Counted from the first letter of the stretch, positions 43,950 to 55,769 are shown. The stretch: 64,000 nucleotides of DNA from Paenibacillus sp. 1011MAR3C5 (GCF_003591485.1 NZ_QZCF01000006.1:248001-312000); one strand, 5' to 3'. The notes: a model not told the origin generated them from the sequence alone. A program made the numbers and translations.

Positions 43950-45425
43950 TTACGTCCCGCAGAAGGTACGATACGGGTAAGCCGACGGCTCGGACAGCGC
44001 CGCATATTCCTCCTGCTCCGGCGTATGAGCGTACGGGCTGCGCAGAACGGCAAGCAGCCTCTCCATGACGACAAGATCGCCTTCCTCCACTGCCGCCTCC
44101 AGCGCTTCCTCCACCCGGTGGTTGCGCGGAATGACAGCAGGGTTGCTCGCCTTCATCAGCTCCTGCGCCTCATCGGCTGACTCCTGCTGGCGGCCTAGCC
44201 TCTCTTGCCAGCGGGCATGCCACTCGCGGAATTCTTCGCTCCCGAATATCGGAGTACCCTCCAGCTTGCCGAATGTCAACGCTTTGAACGTGTTCGTATA
44301 ATCTGCTTGATGCTCTGTCATCAGATCCAGAAGAGCCTTGATGAGAGAATCGTCGTCCGCCTCCTCATGGAACAGCCCCAGCTTAGCCCGCATGCCGCTC
44401 ATCCAGTGGGTATAGAAGCTGTCGATGAACCCTTTAATTGCATCCTCCGCCAGCTCGACCGCCTTCTCTTCCTCCTCATGAAGAAGCGGCAGCAGCGCCT
44501 CCGCGAGCCTAGCCAAATTCCATGCGGCAATATTGGGCTGATTGCCGTAAGCATAGCGGCCTTGCGAATCGATCGAGCTGAATACGGTAGCCGGATCATA
44601 GGCGTCCATGAACGCGCACGGACCGTAATCGATCGTCTCCCCGCTCAGGGTCATATTGTCCGTATTCATTACGCCATGGATAAAGCCGACTAGCTGCCAC
44701 TTCGCAATAAGCTCGCCTTGGCGCTTGATGACTTCCTTCAGCAGCGCAAGATAGCGGTTATCTCCGGGATCAGCGTCCGCGTAATGGCGATTCCACGTGT
44801 AATCGGCCAGCGCCCGCAAATCCTCCGCAGTCCCGCCTCCCGCAGCGTACTGGAACGTCCCGACGCGAATATGGCTGGCCGCTATGCGCGTCAGAACGGC
44901 ACCAGGCAGCTCTGTCTCGCGGTAGACCGCCTCGCCCGTCGTGATAACGGCCAGACTCCGTGTCGTCGGTATGCCAAGCCCGTGCATCGCCTCGCTGATC
45001 ATGTATTCGCGCAGCATCGGTCCGAGCGACGCCTTACCGTCGCCACCGCGGGAATATGGCGTTCGCCCCGAGCCTTTCAGCTGGATGTCGAACCGCTCGC
45101 CTGCTGGCGTGATATGCTCGCCGATGAGCAGGGCGCGTCCGTCCCCCAGCATGGTGAAATGTCCAAATTGGTGCCCGGCATACGCTTGGGCAATCGGCTG
45201 AGAGCCGGCAGGCATTTCATTGCCCGCGAATGCGGCTATACCTTCCTCGCTCCTTAGCGCGTCCGCGTCCAGCCCAAGCGATGCGGCAAGCGCCGCATTG
45301 AGAATGACCAGCTTGGGTGAGGGAACCGGGTTAGTGCTTATTCGGCTGTAGAACAATTCCGGCAAGCCGGAATAGCTATGATCAAAGTTCCATCCTGCTG
45401 CTTCGTTCGTGTTTTGATCCGTCAT
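43950..45425 (-). CDS. selO: Protein adenylyltransferase SelO (YdiU/UPF0061 family)
   Basis: The 491-residue protein contains the family stretch [59 protein letters not shown] and the metal/active-site segment [20 protein letters not shown]. SelO is a pseudokinase that transfers AMP from ATP to Ser, Thr or Tyr of target proteins and is linked to redox stress. The C-terminal Cys (FCGT) that forms selenocysteine in some homologues is present as Cys. The start is the ATG at 45425 preceded by AAAGGAG. Confidence 0.94.
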   Translation of the reverse strand: MTDQNTNEAAGWNFDHSYSGLPELFYSRISTNPVPSPKLVILNAALAASLGLDADALRSEEGIAAFAGNEMPAGSQPIAQAYAGHQFGHFTMLGDGRALLIGEHITPAGERFDIQLKGSGRTPYSRGGDGKASLGPMLREYMISEAMHGLGIPTTRSLAVITTGEAVYRETELPGAVLTRIAASHIRVGTFQYAAGGGTAEDLRALADYTWNRHYADADPGDNRYLALLKEVIKRQGELIAKWQLVGFIHGVMNTDNMTLSGETIDYGPCAFMDAYDPATVFSSIDSQGRYAYGNQPNIAAWNLARLAEALLPLLHEEEEKAVELAEDAIKGFIDSFYTHWMSGMRAKLGLFHEEADDDSLIKALLDLMTEHQADYTNTFKALTFGKLEGTPIFGSEEFREWHARWQERLGRQQESADEAQELMKASNPAVIPRNHRVEEALEAAVEEGDLVVMERLLAVLRSPYAHTPEQEEYAALSEPSAYPYRTFCGT

Positions 45426-45692
45426 GAGATCTCCTTTTGAAAACACTGTTATGGGAAATTCGTCTGCATCATCCCTTATTATACCCTTCCCGGCTCTCGT
45501 CAAGGCCCTCCAATCTACTGGGTAAAAAATTTTTTTCGGGTTGCTTAAACGAGTTAATCCACTACTCTATCACAGCAATAAAGCCTTATTCCATGCGGCT
45601 TTCACGATTTTTGAATCGTTCGGTTTTTGGTCAAAAAAACACCATATCTTTCTAATTCCTCCCGAACTGGTTTGTACTATGTTATTATTAAT

Positions 45693-45721
45693 TTGCATTA
45701 TTGCGTTAAAAAACTTAAAAT
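45693..45721 (+). promoter_or_regulatory. Vegetative promoter of the ddh-gdhA region
   Basis: TTGCAT (45693-45698) is followed 17 bases later by TAAAAT (45716-45721), close to the sigma-A consensus. The gap between selO and ddh (45426-45792) is AT-rich and otherwise holds no recognisable feature; no lysine riboswitch core is visible. Confidence 0.65.
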
Positions 45722-45792
45722 AATACGAAATCGCGCTCTGAGAGAGTGACTGGCTTTAGGCTGAATCTCGCATATTTTTAGGAGGATTTAAC

Positions 45793-46770
45793 ATGGGTAG
45801 AATCAAGATTGGCATCGTAGGCTACGGCAACTTAGGCAAAGGGGTCGAGAAGGCCCTGGCGCAAAATCCCGATATGGAGCTCGTCGCGGTATTTACGCGC
45901 AGACAGCCAGAGCAGCTGGCAACAGGCAGCGTAAAGTTCGAGCACATCTCGGCAGCAGAACAATACAAAGGCAAAATCGACGTCATGATTCTGTGCGGCG
46001 GTTCCGCAACAGACCTGCCGGAGCAGACTCCGTTCTTCGCAAGCATGTTCAACACAGTGGACAGCTACGATACGCATGCCAAAATTCCGGAGTTCTACGA
46101 CGTAGTTAACGCTGCTGCAAAGCAAGGCGGCAATCTAAGCGTCATCTCCACAGGCTGGGACCCCGGCTTATTCTCGCTCAATCGATTGCTTGGCCAATCC
46201 ATTCTACCTGAAGGCACCGACTATACATTCTGGGGCAAAGGCGTAAGCCAAGGCCACTCCGATGCGATTCGCCGCGTACCGGGCGTTAAGGCCGGTGTGC
46301 AATACACCGTTCCTGTCCAGTCCGTCATCGACCGCATCCGCGATGGTGAGACACCAGAGCTTGAGACACGTGAGAAGCACCTTCGCCAGTGCTATGTCGT
46401 AGCGGAAGAAGGCGCTGATCAAGACGTGATCCGCGAGACGATTGTGACCATGCCGAACTACTTCTCAGACTACGATACAACCGTAACGTTTATTACCGAG
46501 GAACAGCTGAATGCCGAGCATCAAGGCATGCCGCACGGCGGATTCGTTATTCGCAGCGGCGTAACCGGCGCAGGCACAAAGCAAATCATCGATTTCGGCC
46601 TGAAGCTGGAAAGCAACCCTGAATTCACGGCAAGCGTACTCGTTGCCTATGCAAGAGCTGCCAACCGATTGAGCCAAGAAGGTCAGCACGGAGCGAAGAC
46701 GGTATTCGATATTCCGTTCGCTTACCTGTCGCCAAAATCCGGCGAGGAGCTTCGCCGCGACCTTCTGTAA
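45793..46770 (+). CDS. ddh: meso-Diaminopimelate dehydrogenase
   Basis: The 325-residue protein starts GRIKIGIVGYGNLGKGVEKAL (NADP-binding), continues with FTRRQPEQL and the substrate-binding segments CGGSATDLPEQ, FNTVDSYDTHAKIPE and STGWDPGLFSLNR, all hallmark features of Ddh. It catalyses reversible NADPH-dependent reductive amination of tetrahydrodipicolinate to meso-diaminopimelate, a one-step alternative to the succinylase or acetylase pathways for cell wall and lysine. AGGAGG precedes the ATG. The next gene is glutamate dehydrogenase, 67 bases downstream; both assimilate ammonium. Confidence 0.95.
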   Translation: MGRIKIGIVGYGNLGKGVEKALAQNPDMELVAVFTRRQPEQLATGSVKFEHISAAEQYKGKIDVMILCGGSATDLPEQTPFFASMFNTVDSYDTHAKIPEFYDVVNAAAKQGGNLSVISTGWDPGLFSLNRLLGQSILPEGTDYTFWGKGVSQGHSDAIRRVPGVKAGVQYTVPVQSVIDRIRDGETPELETREKHLRQCYVVAEEGADQDVIRETIVTMPNYFSDYDTTVTFITEEQLNAEHQGMPHGGFVIRSGVTGAGTKQIIDFGLKLESNPEFTASVLVAYARAANRLSQEGQHGAKTVFDIPFAYLSPKSGEELRRDLL

Positions 46771-46801
46771 TCACTCGGTTTGATAGATAGAAAGTAACTA
46801 G

Positions 46802-48208
<1,407 letters not shown>

Positions 48209-48255
48209 TTGCTCCTCGTTTGATATTATTCTTTTTTCCATATAGGAACATGAAG

Positions 48256-48286
48256 AAACCGGCTTCTGCTCGCAGAAGCCGGTTTT
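48256..48286. terminator. Terminator after gdhA
   Basis: AAACCGGCTTCTG and CAGAAGCCGGTTT form a perfect 13-bp stem around CTCG with a T run. It can also serve the converging TauE gene. Confidence 0.94.
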
Positions 48287-48332
48287 CGTATGTCTCATCC
48301 ATCTCTTCGCAAACGTCCGCTCGCCATCCCCG

Positions 48333-49058
48333 TTACAGCTTTATTAGACTATCGACAAGCAGGTAAAGGCCTGTTCCGCTCAGCAGAATATACGTGACGA
48401 TTCGGAATATGCGCTGATTCAACCTTTTGAACAACATCTGGCCAATCAACAAACCGAGGAACACAATAGGGATGGCATAAAGACTCGATGTCCATATCCT
48501 CTCGCTCGTGCCCGCAAAGATAATCTGGGTCAACAAACTTACAAAATAAATAAACAGATAAAAAGCGAGCGTCGTTGCTCTTATCTTCCCCTTCTCCGCA
48601 TCCGTTCCCGTGAAATACAGCAATAACGGAGGGCCCGGCATCCCGATGCTGGTCGTGAGCAGTCCGGATATTCCGCCTACGACATAATCTCGCTGCCTTG
48701 TCGCTTTAACTTTGAATTTGAATACCAGCAGTGCAGTTAACGCCAGCAGAAGGATACTCACCCCTAATGTGAAGGTGTTGATATCCACAGACAACAGAAT
48801 AAGCAGGCCAAAGGGCACGCCCGCTATACTGCCTGCGGTAAATCTTTTGAGAAGCATGAAATCGATATCCCTTCTTATCTTCACGATTAAGGATGCCGAG
48901 ATAACCAGCGACAAAATAATGTTGATTTGAATGGCCTCTTGCGGAAGGAATAAGATGAGCAGGAATGGTGTTGCCATAATCGAAAATCCAAAGCCTGTGC
49001 TTGTCTGCAAAATAGATGCTGCCAGAATAATAGTGAAGAAAATCAATATGGAATCCAC
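48333..49058 (-). CDS. TauE/SafE-family (DUF81) permease
   Basis: About 241 residues with eight hydrophobic helices. It has the family motifs QTSTGFGFSIMATPFLLIL near the N-terminus and GLLTTSIGMPGPPLLLYF in the second half, an internal repeat of the G-x-G-x-P type. These permeases export or import small sulfur anions such as sulfite, sulfoacetate or taurine derivatives, usually without proof in Firmicutes. The GTG at 49058 follows TAGGAGG; the longer frame to 49142 has no site. Confidence 0.88.
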   Translation of the reverse strand: MDSILIFFTIILAASILQTSTGFGFSIMATPFLLILFLPQEAIQINIILSLVISASLIVKIRRDIDFMLLKRFTAGSIAGVPFGLLILLSVDINTFTLGVSILLLALTALLVFKFKVKATRQRDYVVGGISGLLTTSIGMPGPPLLLYFTGTDAEKGKIRATTLAFYLFIYFVSLLTQIIFAGTSERIWTSSLYAIPIVFLGLLIGQMLFKRLNQRIFRIVTYILLSGTGLYLLVDSLIKL

Positions 49059-49347
49059 GTCAATCCTCCTATAACAAACCTGCTTCGTTACAGTGTAAGC
49101 CTTATGGGCCATCCTTTCAAACCTATAAAGGGATTTGTTCATTCCAAGTTAACATACTTGTCGCTCATTGAACATGATGCCAGAAATAGGCAAGGGTTCG
49201 GACGATACCGCGACACATCGCAGAGCATTTAAGCACCCTCACTCAGCTGCTAACCCGTATGCTGCTCGAAATCGAACTCCAGCCCAATGTCACATCCGAA
49301 TTTAACGATCTGCACTATTCAATAACCTAAAGGAATATTAACCGCTA

Positions 49348-52300
49348 ATGTCGAATTTTATGATCATGATGACGCGACTGCTCAAACATAAAAAGATCAC
49401 TTATTTAATGATAGCTATTCTATTTCTAGGGTGCTTAACTGGGCTGCGGTTGGTATGGTCGGATATCTTCCCTGCCTCGAAGTCTCATCCCATTGTGGAT
49501 GGCGTGCTCGACATGCGCGGTATAGACTTGGAAGCTTCGCACTCTTTCTATATGGACGGACAATGGCTCTTCTATCCGGAGAAATTGCTGTCACATCAGG
49601 ATATGCAATCCGCCGCTCCGCCCCAGACCATTGAAGTACCGGGCAGCTGGGGAAATCTATTAAACCATGAGAAGGGATATGCCTACGGCTATGGCACATA
49701 CCGCGTGCGCATTCTGACCGACCCGCTCGTGCAGCCCGTATCGATCTGGCTGAAGGGCATTCAAGCCTCATCGGAGGTCGAGATTAACGGAAATTTGCTA
49801 GCCAGCATAGGCAAACCCGCTGCAAGCGCCGAAGACTATATGCCCAGGAATGTGTCCTATACCGCCACCTACTCGGTAGAAGGCACGACGGAGCTCGATG
49901 TGCTGATTCGCGTTGCCAATTACGATAAGCCAAGCAAAGGCGGCATTTTGCGTTCTCTTCAATTCGGTTCCCAAGCTGCAATCGATACCGTGCGCTGGTA
50001 TTCGATCGGATTCCAGCTGGTTACGTTCGTGTTGCTTATATTACACAGCCTGTACGCGTTCATTCTCTACTACTTCAATTGGAAAGAGCGTACCCTGCTG
50101 CTTACCAGCTTGCTGCTCATTGCCGTCGGCATCTCTATCGCTGCCGGACACGATCACTTGCTTATGCTGTGGCTGCCTATCAACTACACATGGGCGATTA
50201 AGATCAAGCTGGTGTCCCTCATGTGGCAGATTTTTCTCATTCTACTCTTGTTCAGACGATTCTCGGCAGCACAACCGGGCAATATATGGATGCGTGCCTA
50301 TACGATATCCCTTGTTGCCTTTACAGCCGTGCTGTTTGCGGCTCCGGCGCAAATGATCGACTTCTTGATCACCTATAAAATCATTTACTTCTTTTTCTTC
50401 GTGCCGTTTATATGGTTTGCCGGCGTTGCTGGAGGCATGATCTTTCATAAGAAAAATGACATTGATATCGTATTTCTGCTGCTGTCAGCCGTAAGCATTA
50501 TTTCCAATCTGCTATGGAGCTTCGCCTCTACATCCATAGATGTGACAACCACTTATTATCCGTTCGATATTATGGCGGCCATGATCGGTTTCTCTACCTA
50601 CTGGTTCAAAAAATATTACCGCCAGTCCAGAGAGAACTCCGAGCTCTATGAACAATTGAAGAAGGAAGATAAACTGAAGGACCAGTTCCTGGCCAATACG
50701 TCGCATGAGCTTCGGACGCCGCTGCACGGCATTATGAATATCGCCGAAACCGTCGTGATGAAAGAAAAGGAACGGATGAACGCCAGCAGCATCAAGGATA
50801 TGGAGCTGTTGATCCAGATTAGCCGGCGCATGTCCCATATGCTGGGCGATCTGCTCGATGTCGCACGGCTCAAGGAGCATCGCATCATGCTGAAGCAAGA
50901 ACCGATGCATATTCAGGCATTGGTTCCCGGCATTATGGCCATGCTGGCGTTTCTTATGGAGGGCAAGCCCGTTCAACTGCAGATGAGCATACCGGACTCC
51001 ACGCCGCTTGTCATGGCCGATGAGAAGCGGCTGGTGCAAATTCTGTACAATTTGCTGCACAACGCGCTGAAGTACACGGAAGAGGGCCAGATCGACATAT
51101 CCGCTGAAGTCCGTGACGGCTTCGTGATGATTCATGTAGCCGATACTGGCGTTGGCATGGATGAAGAGACCCAGGCACGCATATTCCTTCCTTATGAGCA
51201 AGGAGCTTACGGGGTTAGCGACGGCAGAGGCATGGGGCTTGGACTCAGCATATGCAAGCAGCTGATCGAGCTTCACGGCGGCGAGCTCGCCGTCCAGTCA
51301 ACACCCGGCCATGGCTCGACATTCAGCTTCCAGCTTCCGCTTGCAGGCGCGGAGCATCTTACTTCCGCACTTAATCCGGCCCTATCCGCAGCCACCGGCA
51401 GCGAGGCCGAGATTGCTGCCGGAATCGGCTCGCTGTACGATCCAGCATCATTCACGCAGGAATCCATTCCTGCGCTGCTGAATGACAGCAGGGTTCATAT
51501 TCTTGCCGTGGACGATGATCCGGTTAACCTGAGCGTACTGGCTGGCATCCTGTCGGCAGAGCCCTATCAGCTGACCACCGCCCATTCCGCACGTGAAGCC
51601 TTGGAGCTGCTGCCGACTCGGACTTGGGACCTCGTCATTGCCGATGTGATGATGCCCCAAATGTCCGGTTACGAACTGACTCAGAAAATCAGGGAGCACT
51701 ATTCCTTATCCGAGCTTCCGGTATTGCTGCTGACCGCGCGCAGCCAGTCTACCGATATTTATACCGGATTCGCTTCAGGGGCCAATGATTATGTGACCAA
51801 GCCGGTAGACGCGTTGGAGTTGAAGTACCGGATTAAAGCGCTGATCACACTCAAGCAATCGATACACAAACGGCTGCGTATGGAGGCCGCTTATTTGCAG
51901 GCGCAGATTCATCCGCATTTCTTATTCAATACGCTCAATTCGATTATGGCGCTAAGCATGACGGATACCGAAAAGATGCGTTCACTTGTTGAAGCTTTCT
52001 CTTCGTATCTTCGCATCAGCTTTGATTTTCTGAATACAGAGGAATTGGTTGAGCTGTCTCATGAGCTGGAGCTGGCGAAAGCCTATCTCTTCGTCGAGCA
52101 GGAACGGTTCGGGGAGCGCTTGTCTGTCGAATGGGAAGTGGAACCCGGCCTCAATCCGCTGCTTCCTCCGCTCACCATACAGCCGCTCATTGAGAACGCC
52201 GTCAAGCACGGCTTGCTGAAACGCAATAAAGGCGGTACCGTCTTTATTCGGGTCGCTCGCCAGCATGACGCTACGCGGATAGAAGTGCGGGATAACGGGA

Positions 52301-52497
52301 CCGGCATGAGTCAGGAGATCATTCATCAATTGCTGAACCGAACGATGAGCGGGAAGAGCGGAATCGGCGTCTCCAACACGAACCGCCGACTCCTTCAGCT
52401 GTATGGCCAAGGCTTGTTGATTCAGAGCACGCCTGACGAGGGAACGCGTGTATCGTTCATCGTGCCTGATCAACAAACCAATGGAAGCAGCCAGTAA
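49348..52497 (+). CDS. Hybrid sensor with two histidine-kinase modules and an internal receiver domain
   Basis: A 1049-residue membrane protein. Residues 17-40 form a first helix. About 50-210 is a jelly-roll extracellular domain, and 215-420 is a seven-helix 7TMR-DISM-like membrane domain. HisKA follows with H453 in TSHELRTPLHGIM, then HATPase (about 550-665: ADTGVGMDEETQ, GMGLGLSICKQLIELHGG). A receiver domain spans about 716-835 with D766 in IADVMMPQMSG and K798 in VTKPV. A LytS/YesM-type module follows with H857 in QIHPHFLFNTLNSI and its own ATPase (VRDNGTGMS). All phospho-sites are intact. No partner regulator gene lies beside it, so the target is elsewhere. The start ATG has only AGGAAT at a distance, so it is less certain. 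Confidence 0.9.
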   Translation: MSNFMIMMTRLLKHKKITYLMIAILFLGCLTGLRLVWSDIFPASKSHPIVDGVLDMRGIDLEASHSFYMDGQWLFYPEKLLSHQDMQSAAPPQTIEVPGSWGNLLNHEKGYAYGYGTYRVRILTDPLVQPVSIWLKGIQASSEVEINGNLLASIGKPAASAEDYMPRNVSYTATYSVEGTTELDVLIRVANYDKPSKGGILRSLQFGSQAAIDTVRWYSIGFQLVTFVLLILHSLYAFILYYFNWKERTLLLTSLLLIAVGISIAAGHDHLLMLWLPINYTWAIKIKLVSLMWQIFLILLLFRRFSAAQPGNIWMRAYTISLVAFTAVLFAAPAQMIDFLITYKIIYFFFFVPFIWFAGVAGGMIFHKKNDIDIVFLLLSAVSIISNLLWSFASTSIDVTTTYYPFDIMAAMIGFSTYWFKKYYRQSRENSELYEQLKKEDKLKDQFLANTSHELRTPLHGIMNIAETVVMKEKERMNASSIKDMELLIQISRRMSHMLGDLLDVARLKEHRIMLKQEPMHIQALVPGIMAMLAFLMEGKPVQLQMSIPDSTPLVMADEKRLVQILYNLLHNALKYTEEGQIDISAEVRDGFVMIHVADTGVGMDEETQARIFLPYEQGAYGVSDGRGMGLGLSICKQLIELHGGELAVQSTPGHGSTFSFQLPLAGAEHLTSALNPALSAATGSEAEIAAGIGSLYDPASFTQESIPALLNDSRVHILAVDDDPVNLSVLAGILSAEPYQLTTAHSAREALELLPTRTWDLVIADVMMPQMSGYELTQKIREHYSLSELPVLLLTARSQSTDIYTGFASGANDYVTKPVDALELKYRIKALITLKQSIHKRLRMEAAYLQAQIHPHFLFNTLNSIMALSMTDTEKMRSLVEAFSSYLRISFDFLNTEELVELSHELELAKAYLFVEQERFGERLSVEWEVEPGLNPLLPPLTIQPLIENAVKHGLLKRNKGGTVFIRVARQHDATRIEVRDNGTGMSQEIIHQLLNRTMSGKSGIGVSNTNRRLLQLYGQGLLIQSTPDEGTRVSFIVPDQQTNGSSQ

Positions 52498-52506
52498 CTG
52501 GCTTAA
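52495..52506 (+). repeat. 12-base direct repeat flanking the GNAT gene (copy 2 at 53371-53382)
   Basis: TAACTGGCTTAA occurs just before and just after the acetyltransferase gene; both copies are followed by CAGCTT and TTTCACC with small gaps. It includes or follows the stop codons of the two flanking genes. Confidence 0.7.
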
Positions 52507-52549
52507 GCGCAGCTTTCACCGTTAAAATTAAAAAGGACGTGATCGTTCA

Positions 52550-53368
52550 ATGAGACCTCCTGTTCTAAATGAAACGTTAGCAGCGCGCATACAACAATCC
52601 GAAGCAGCATTCATGACTTCGCGCATCAGCTCGATAGGAGAAAGAATCGGAAATCCCGAAGGAGTAGAAATATTGAAGGTGGGCCGAACGACGGCTTTTT
52701 ATATCAAGACAATGCCCTGGGGATTGTTCAATTCAGTAAAAGGGTTCTCTAATGAGGATATCGGCCATCTCGAAGAGATTCTGACCTTCTATCGGGAGAG
52801 AGAACGCCGCTTCCAGATGGATATTCAGCCTGCAAGCAGCAGCACGCAGATGCTTCGAATCTTGACTGGGAAAGGACTGTTCCAAGAGGGCTTTCACTCC
52901 GTGCTCTACGGGCTTCCGCGAGCGGAGCGACCGGAACTGCCCGCTTCTATTACAATTCAGCCTATCGAGAATGAAGCGGAATTTGATGTGTATGCGGGCA
53001 TTCACTGCGTCGGCGCTGGCATGAGCCTGGACGATAAGCATCACTTCGTCAACAACAACATCGGTCTGTTGTACCGACCGGGATGGAAGCTGTTCCTGGC
53101 CCGCTGGAACGACATTCCGGCTGCTGTAGGCGTCATCCATATTCATGATGGTACAGCCTCGCTTGCACTGGCCGCGACGTTGCCTGAATACCGGCGGAAA
53201 GGACTGCAAACCGCGCTTCTGCAATGGCGTCTTCATGAGGCTCATCATGCCGGCTGCAATCTCGTTGCAGGCCAAGCCAGCTTCGGGAGCTCCAGCCAGC
53301 ACAACATGGAGCGGCTTGGCATGAACCTCGCTTGGACACGGGCGGTGTGGGGGCCTATAGGTAACTGA
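52550..53368 (+). CDS. GNAT-family N-acetyltransferase
   Basis: The 272-residue protein has an N-terminal region of about 130 residues and a C-terminal GNAT domain with AAVGVIHIHDGTASLALAATLPEYRRKGLQTALLQWRL (R-R-K-G-L-Q-T/A loop binding acetyl-CoA) and QHNMERLGMNLAWTRAVW. It acetylates an unknown amine or peptide N-terminus. A good AAAGGA site lies upstream of the ATG. It sits 52 bases after the hybrid kinase, on the same strand. Confidence 0.86.
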   Translation: MRPPVLNETLAARIQQSEAAFMTSRISSIGERIGNPEGVEILKVGRTTAFYIKTMPWGLFNSVKGFSNEDIGHLEEILTFYRERERRFQMDIQPASSSTQMLRILTGKGLFQEGFHSVLYGLPRAERPELPASITIQPIENEAEFDVYAGIHCVGAGMSLDDKHHFVNNNIGLLYRPGWKLFLARWNDIPAAVGVIHIHDGTASLALAATLPEYRRKGLQTALLQWRLHEAHHAGCNLVAGQASFGSSSQHNMERLGMNLAWTRAVWGPIGN

Positions 53369-53549
53369 AATAACTGGCTTAACCAGCTTCACTTTCACCT
53401 GAATCCGGCATGACGAAAGACGCTAGAATGCTCCTAAAGGTAAAACCATGTTGCTACACACCACTACTGGCGTTAACCTTTAGCATACCAACCAGTATGA
53501 TCATCAGATCGCGATCGCTCTATGTATCTCTTTTGCGCATTAAGATCAT

Positions 53550-53586
53550 AAAAAAGGGGGCCTCTGCTTAATAAGCAGAAGCCCTC
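53550..53586 (-). terminator. Terminator after the GH3 gene
   Basis: On the minus strand GGGCTTCTGCTT pairs with AAGCAGAGGCCC and six T residues follow. It begins just after the stop. Upstream, 53428-53485 contains a loose inverted repeat (ATGCT-TAAAGG with CCTTTAGCAT) of unknown role. Confidence 0.88.
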
Positions 53587-53592
53587 CTTGCG

Positions 53593-55767
53593 TTATACAA
53601 CTTTAACCGTAATCGATTGTCCTTCACTGGAGTTTGGTCCGATCCATAGCGTGAAGTCGCCCGGCTCGACGATCAGCTTCATATGCTGATCGATAATCGC
53701 GAGCTGCTGCATACCAACCTTGAAGGTGAGTGCAGCCGATTCATTCGGCCCTATGCTCACTTTGCTGAAACCAATCAGCTTCTTTAGCGGCTGGGTGACG
53801 CTTGCCACCTCGTCCCGCAAATAGACCTGCACGACCTCTTCACCCACACGTTCGCCTATATTCGTTACCGTCACCGAAACAGTCAGCTTGCCATCAGCCG
53901 CAATTGAGGTCCGGTCGGCTGTAATGTCGCTGTACTCGAACTGAGTATAGCTCAAGCCATAGCCAAACGGAAACAGCGGCTCAGTCGTCGAATCGATGTA
54001 GTAGGAAGAGTAGACGCCACCCGGTGGTCGTCCGGTCTTCTTCCGATAGTAATAGATCGGAACCTGGCCGACATTGTGCGGGAAGGTTACCGGCAGGCGT
54101 CCGCCTGGGTTGTAATCGCCGAATAACACATCGGCAATCGCATGACCGCTTTGTACCCCGAGATGCCAAGCCTGAACGATGGCATCTGCCTTCTCCTGCA
54201 GCCAAGGCAGCGCGAGCGGTCTTCCGCTCAGAAGCACAGCCGTAACCGGCTTGCCCAGCGCGGCCACAGCCTCGACGAGCTTGCGCTGCGCGCCCGGCAG
54301 GCCCAGCGACGTTCGGGAACGGGACTCGCCGCTCATCTCCAGCGCCTCGCCCAGCGCCAGAACAACGACATCCGCTTGACGGGCCGCTTCTAGAGCGGCC
54401 TCGAAGCCTTCCTCGCTGTCCGACTCCATAGAGCAGCCTTCCGCATAATGGACGGAGGCCGCTCCAGCCGCTTGGCGGATGCCCTCCAGCAGGCTGACGA
54501 CTTCCTCCGGATTGCCGTCGAATGCCCAGCAGCCGAGCGGGTCCTTGCGGTTGTCCGCAAGCGGCCCGATCACGGCGACCGACGCCCCTTGCTTGCTTAG
54601 CGGCAATGTCTTTCCTTCGTTGCGAAGCAATACGATCGATTCTCTCGCCGCCTCACGCGCCAGCTCGATGAACGAAGCGCGCGCTTCAGCAGCCGCTTCT
54701 TCCGTTGGAACTGTCACGTATGGCTGCTCGAACAAGCCCAGCTTGATCTTGACTGCGAGAATGCGCAGCACCGATTCGTCTACAGCACTCTCCGGCACGC
54801 GGCCCTCACGGACCAGCTTCGGCAGGTGGCGCATGTAGAAGCCGGAATGCATGTCCATGTCGCATCCCGCCAAGATACTGCGCTCGCAAGCTTCTTCTTC
54901 ACTGCCGGCGACGCCATGCGTGATCAGCTCCTGAAGCGCATTGTAGTCACTGGCTACAATGCCCTCAAAGCCCCACTCTTCACGCAAAATCGTTTTCAGC
55001 AAATATTCGTTGGCACAAGCCGGGATGCCATTCACTTCGTTGAAGGAGGCCATAATGCTTAGCGCCCCGGCGTCTACCGCTTCGCGGAACGGCGGGAGAA
55101 TCACCTCGCGCAACACCCGGTCAGACAAGTCGACGGTATTGTAGTCGCGACCCGCCTCCGCTAGTCCATACGCTGCGTAGTGCTTCGGACAGCTTGCGGT
55201 CGCTTGGCCTGCTCCGTCATCTATTTGCGAGCCTTCAACCCAAGCTTTCGCATATTCGCCTGTCAGCAACGGGTCCTCGCCTATGCTCTCGGCGATACGT
55301 CCCCATCTCGGATCACGGCTGATATCGATCATCGGCGCGAACACCCAAGCTACGCCATCCGCCATCGATTCACGGGATGCCGCTTCAGCTGTTCGTCTCG
55401 CCAGATCCGGATTCCACGCCGACGCCTGCGCCAGCGGGATCGGGAATACCGTCTTATAGCCGTGAATGACGTCACGTCCAATCAAGAGCGGAATACGGCT
55501 CACTGTATTTTCTTGAATGAGCTTCTGCAGTTCATTCGCTTGCTCGGCACCGGCCAGATTGAAGATCGAGCCGACGCGGCCTTGTCGAATCTCCTCAACC
55601 AGCAGGTCTCGCTGGGACACACCTGTCTCCGGGTTGATCGGGTTATAGCCCCAATCGTATTGCGTCATCTGTCCGACCTTCTCCTCAAGCGACATGCCGG
55701 AGAGAATCTGCTTCGCCTGATCAAGGATCTCCGTCGTCATCCAAGTACGCGGTGAAGATGTTGTCAT
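53593..55767 (-). CDS. Glycoside hydrolase family 3 beta-glucosidase
   Basis: The 724-residue protein has the GH3 TIM barrel with GRDVIHGYKTVFPIPLAQA and the nucleophile aspartate in GIVASDYNAL, a second alpha/beta sandwich domain, and a C-terminal fibronectin-like domain (VSVTVTNIGERVGEEVVQVYL). It releases terminal glucose from beta-linked glucosides. No signal peptide, so it acts in the cytosol on imported oligosaccharides. The ATG at 55767 is two bases after the GH30 stop; AAGGGGG lies upstream within the GH30 end. Confidence 0.94.
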   Translation of the reverse strand: MTTSSPRTWMTTEILDQAKQILSGMSLEEKVGQMTQYDWGYNPINPETGVSQRDLLVEEIRQGRVGSIFNLAGAEQANELQKLIQENTVSRIPLLIGRDVIHGYKTVFPIPLAQASAWNPDLARRTAEAASRESMADGVAWVFAPMIDISRDPRWGRIAESIGEDPLLTGEYAKAWVEGSQIDDGAGQATASCPKHYAAYGLAEAGRDYNTVDLSDRVLREVILPPFREAVDAGALSIMASFNEVNGIPACANEYLLKTILREEWGFEGIVASDYNALQELITHGVAGSEEEACERSILAGCDMDMHSGFYMRHLPKLVREGRVPESAVDESVLRILAVKIKLGLFEQPYVTVPTEEAAAEARASFIELAREAARESIVLLRNEGKTLPLSKQGASVAVIGPLADNRKDPLGCWAFDGNPEEVVSLLEGIRQAAGAASVHYAEGCSMESDSEEGFEAALEAARQADVVVLALGEALEMSGESRSRTSLGLPGAQRKLVEAVAALGKPVTAVLLSGRPLALPWLQEKADAIVQAWHLGVQSGHAIADVLFGDYNPGGRLPVTFPHNVGQVPIYYYRKKTGRPPGGVYSSYYIDSTTEPLFPFGYGLSYTQFEYSDITADRTSIAADGKLTVSVTVTNIGERVGEEVVQVYLRDEVASVTQPLKKLIGFSKVSIGPNESAALTFKVGMQQLAIIDQHMKLIVEPGDFTLWIGPNSSEGQSITVKVV

Positions 55768-55769
55768 CG

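Noticed and set aside
45426..45792. Lysine riboswitch before ddh
   Set aside because: No L-box core or long paired leader is visible; the region is AT-rich with an ordinary promoter and only about 70 bases of leader.
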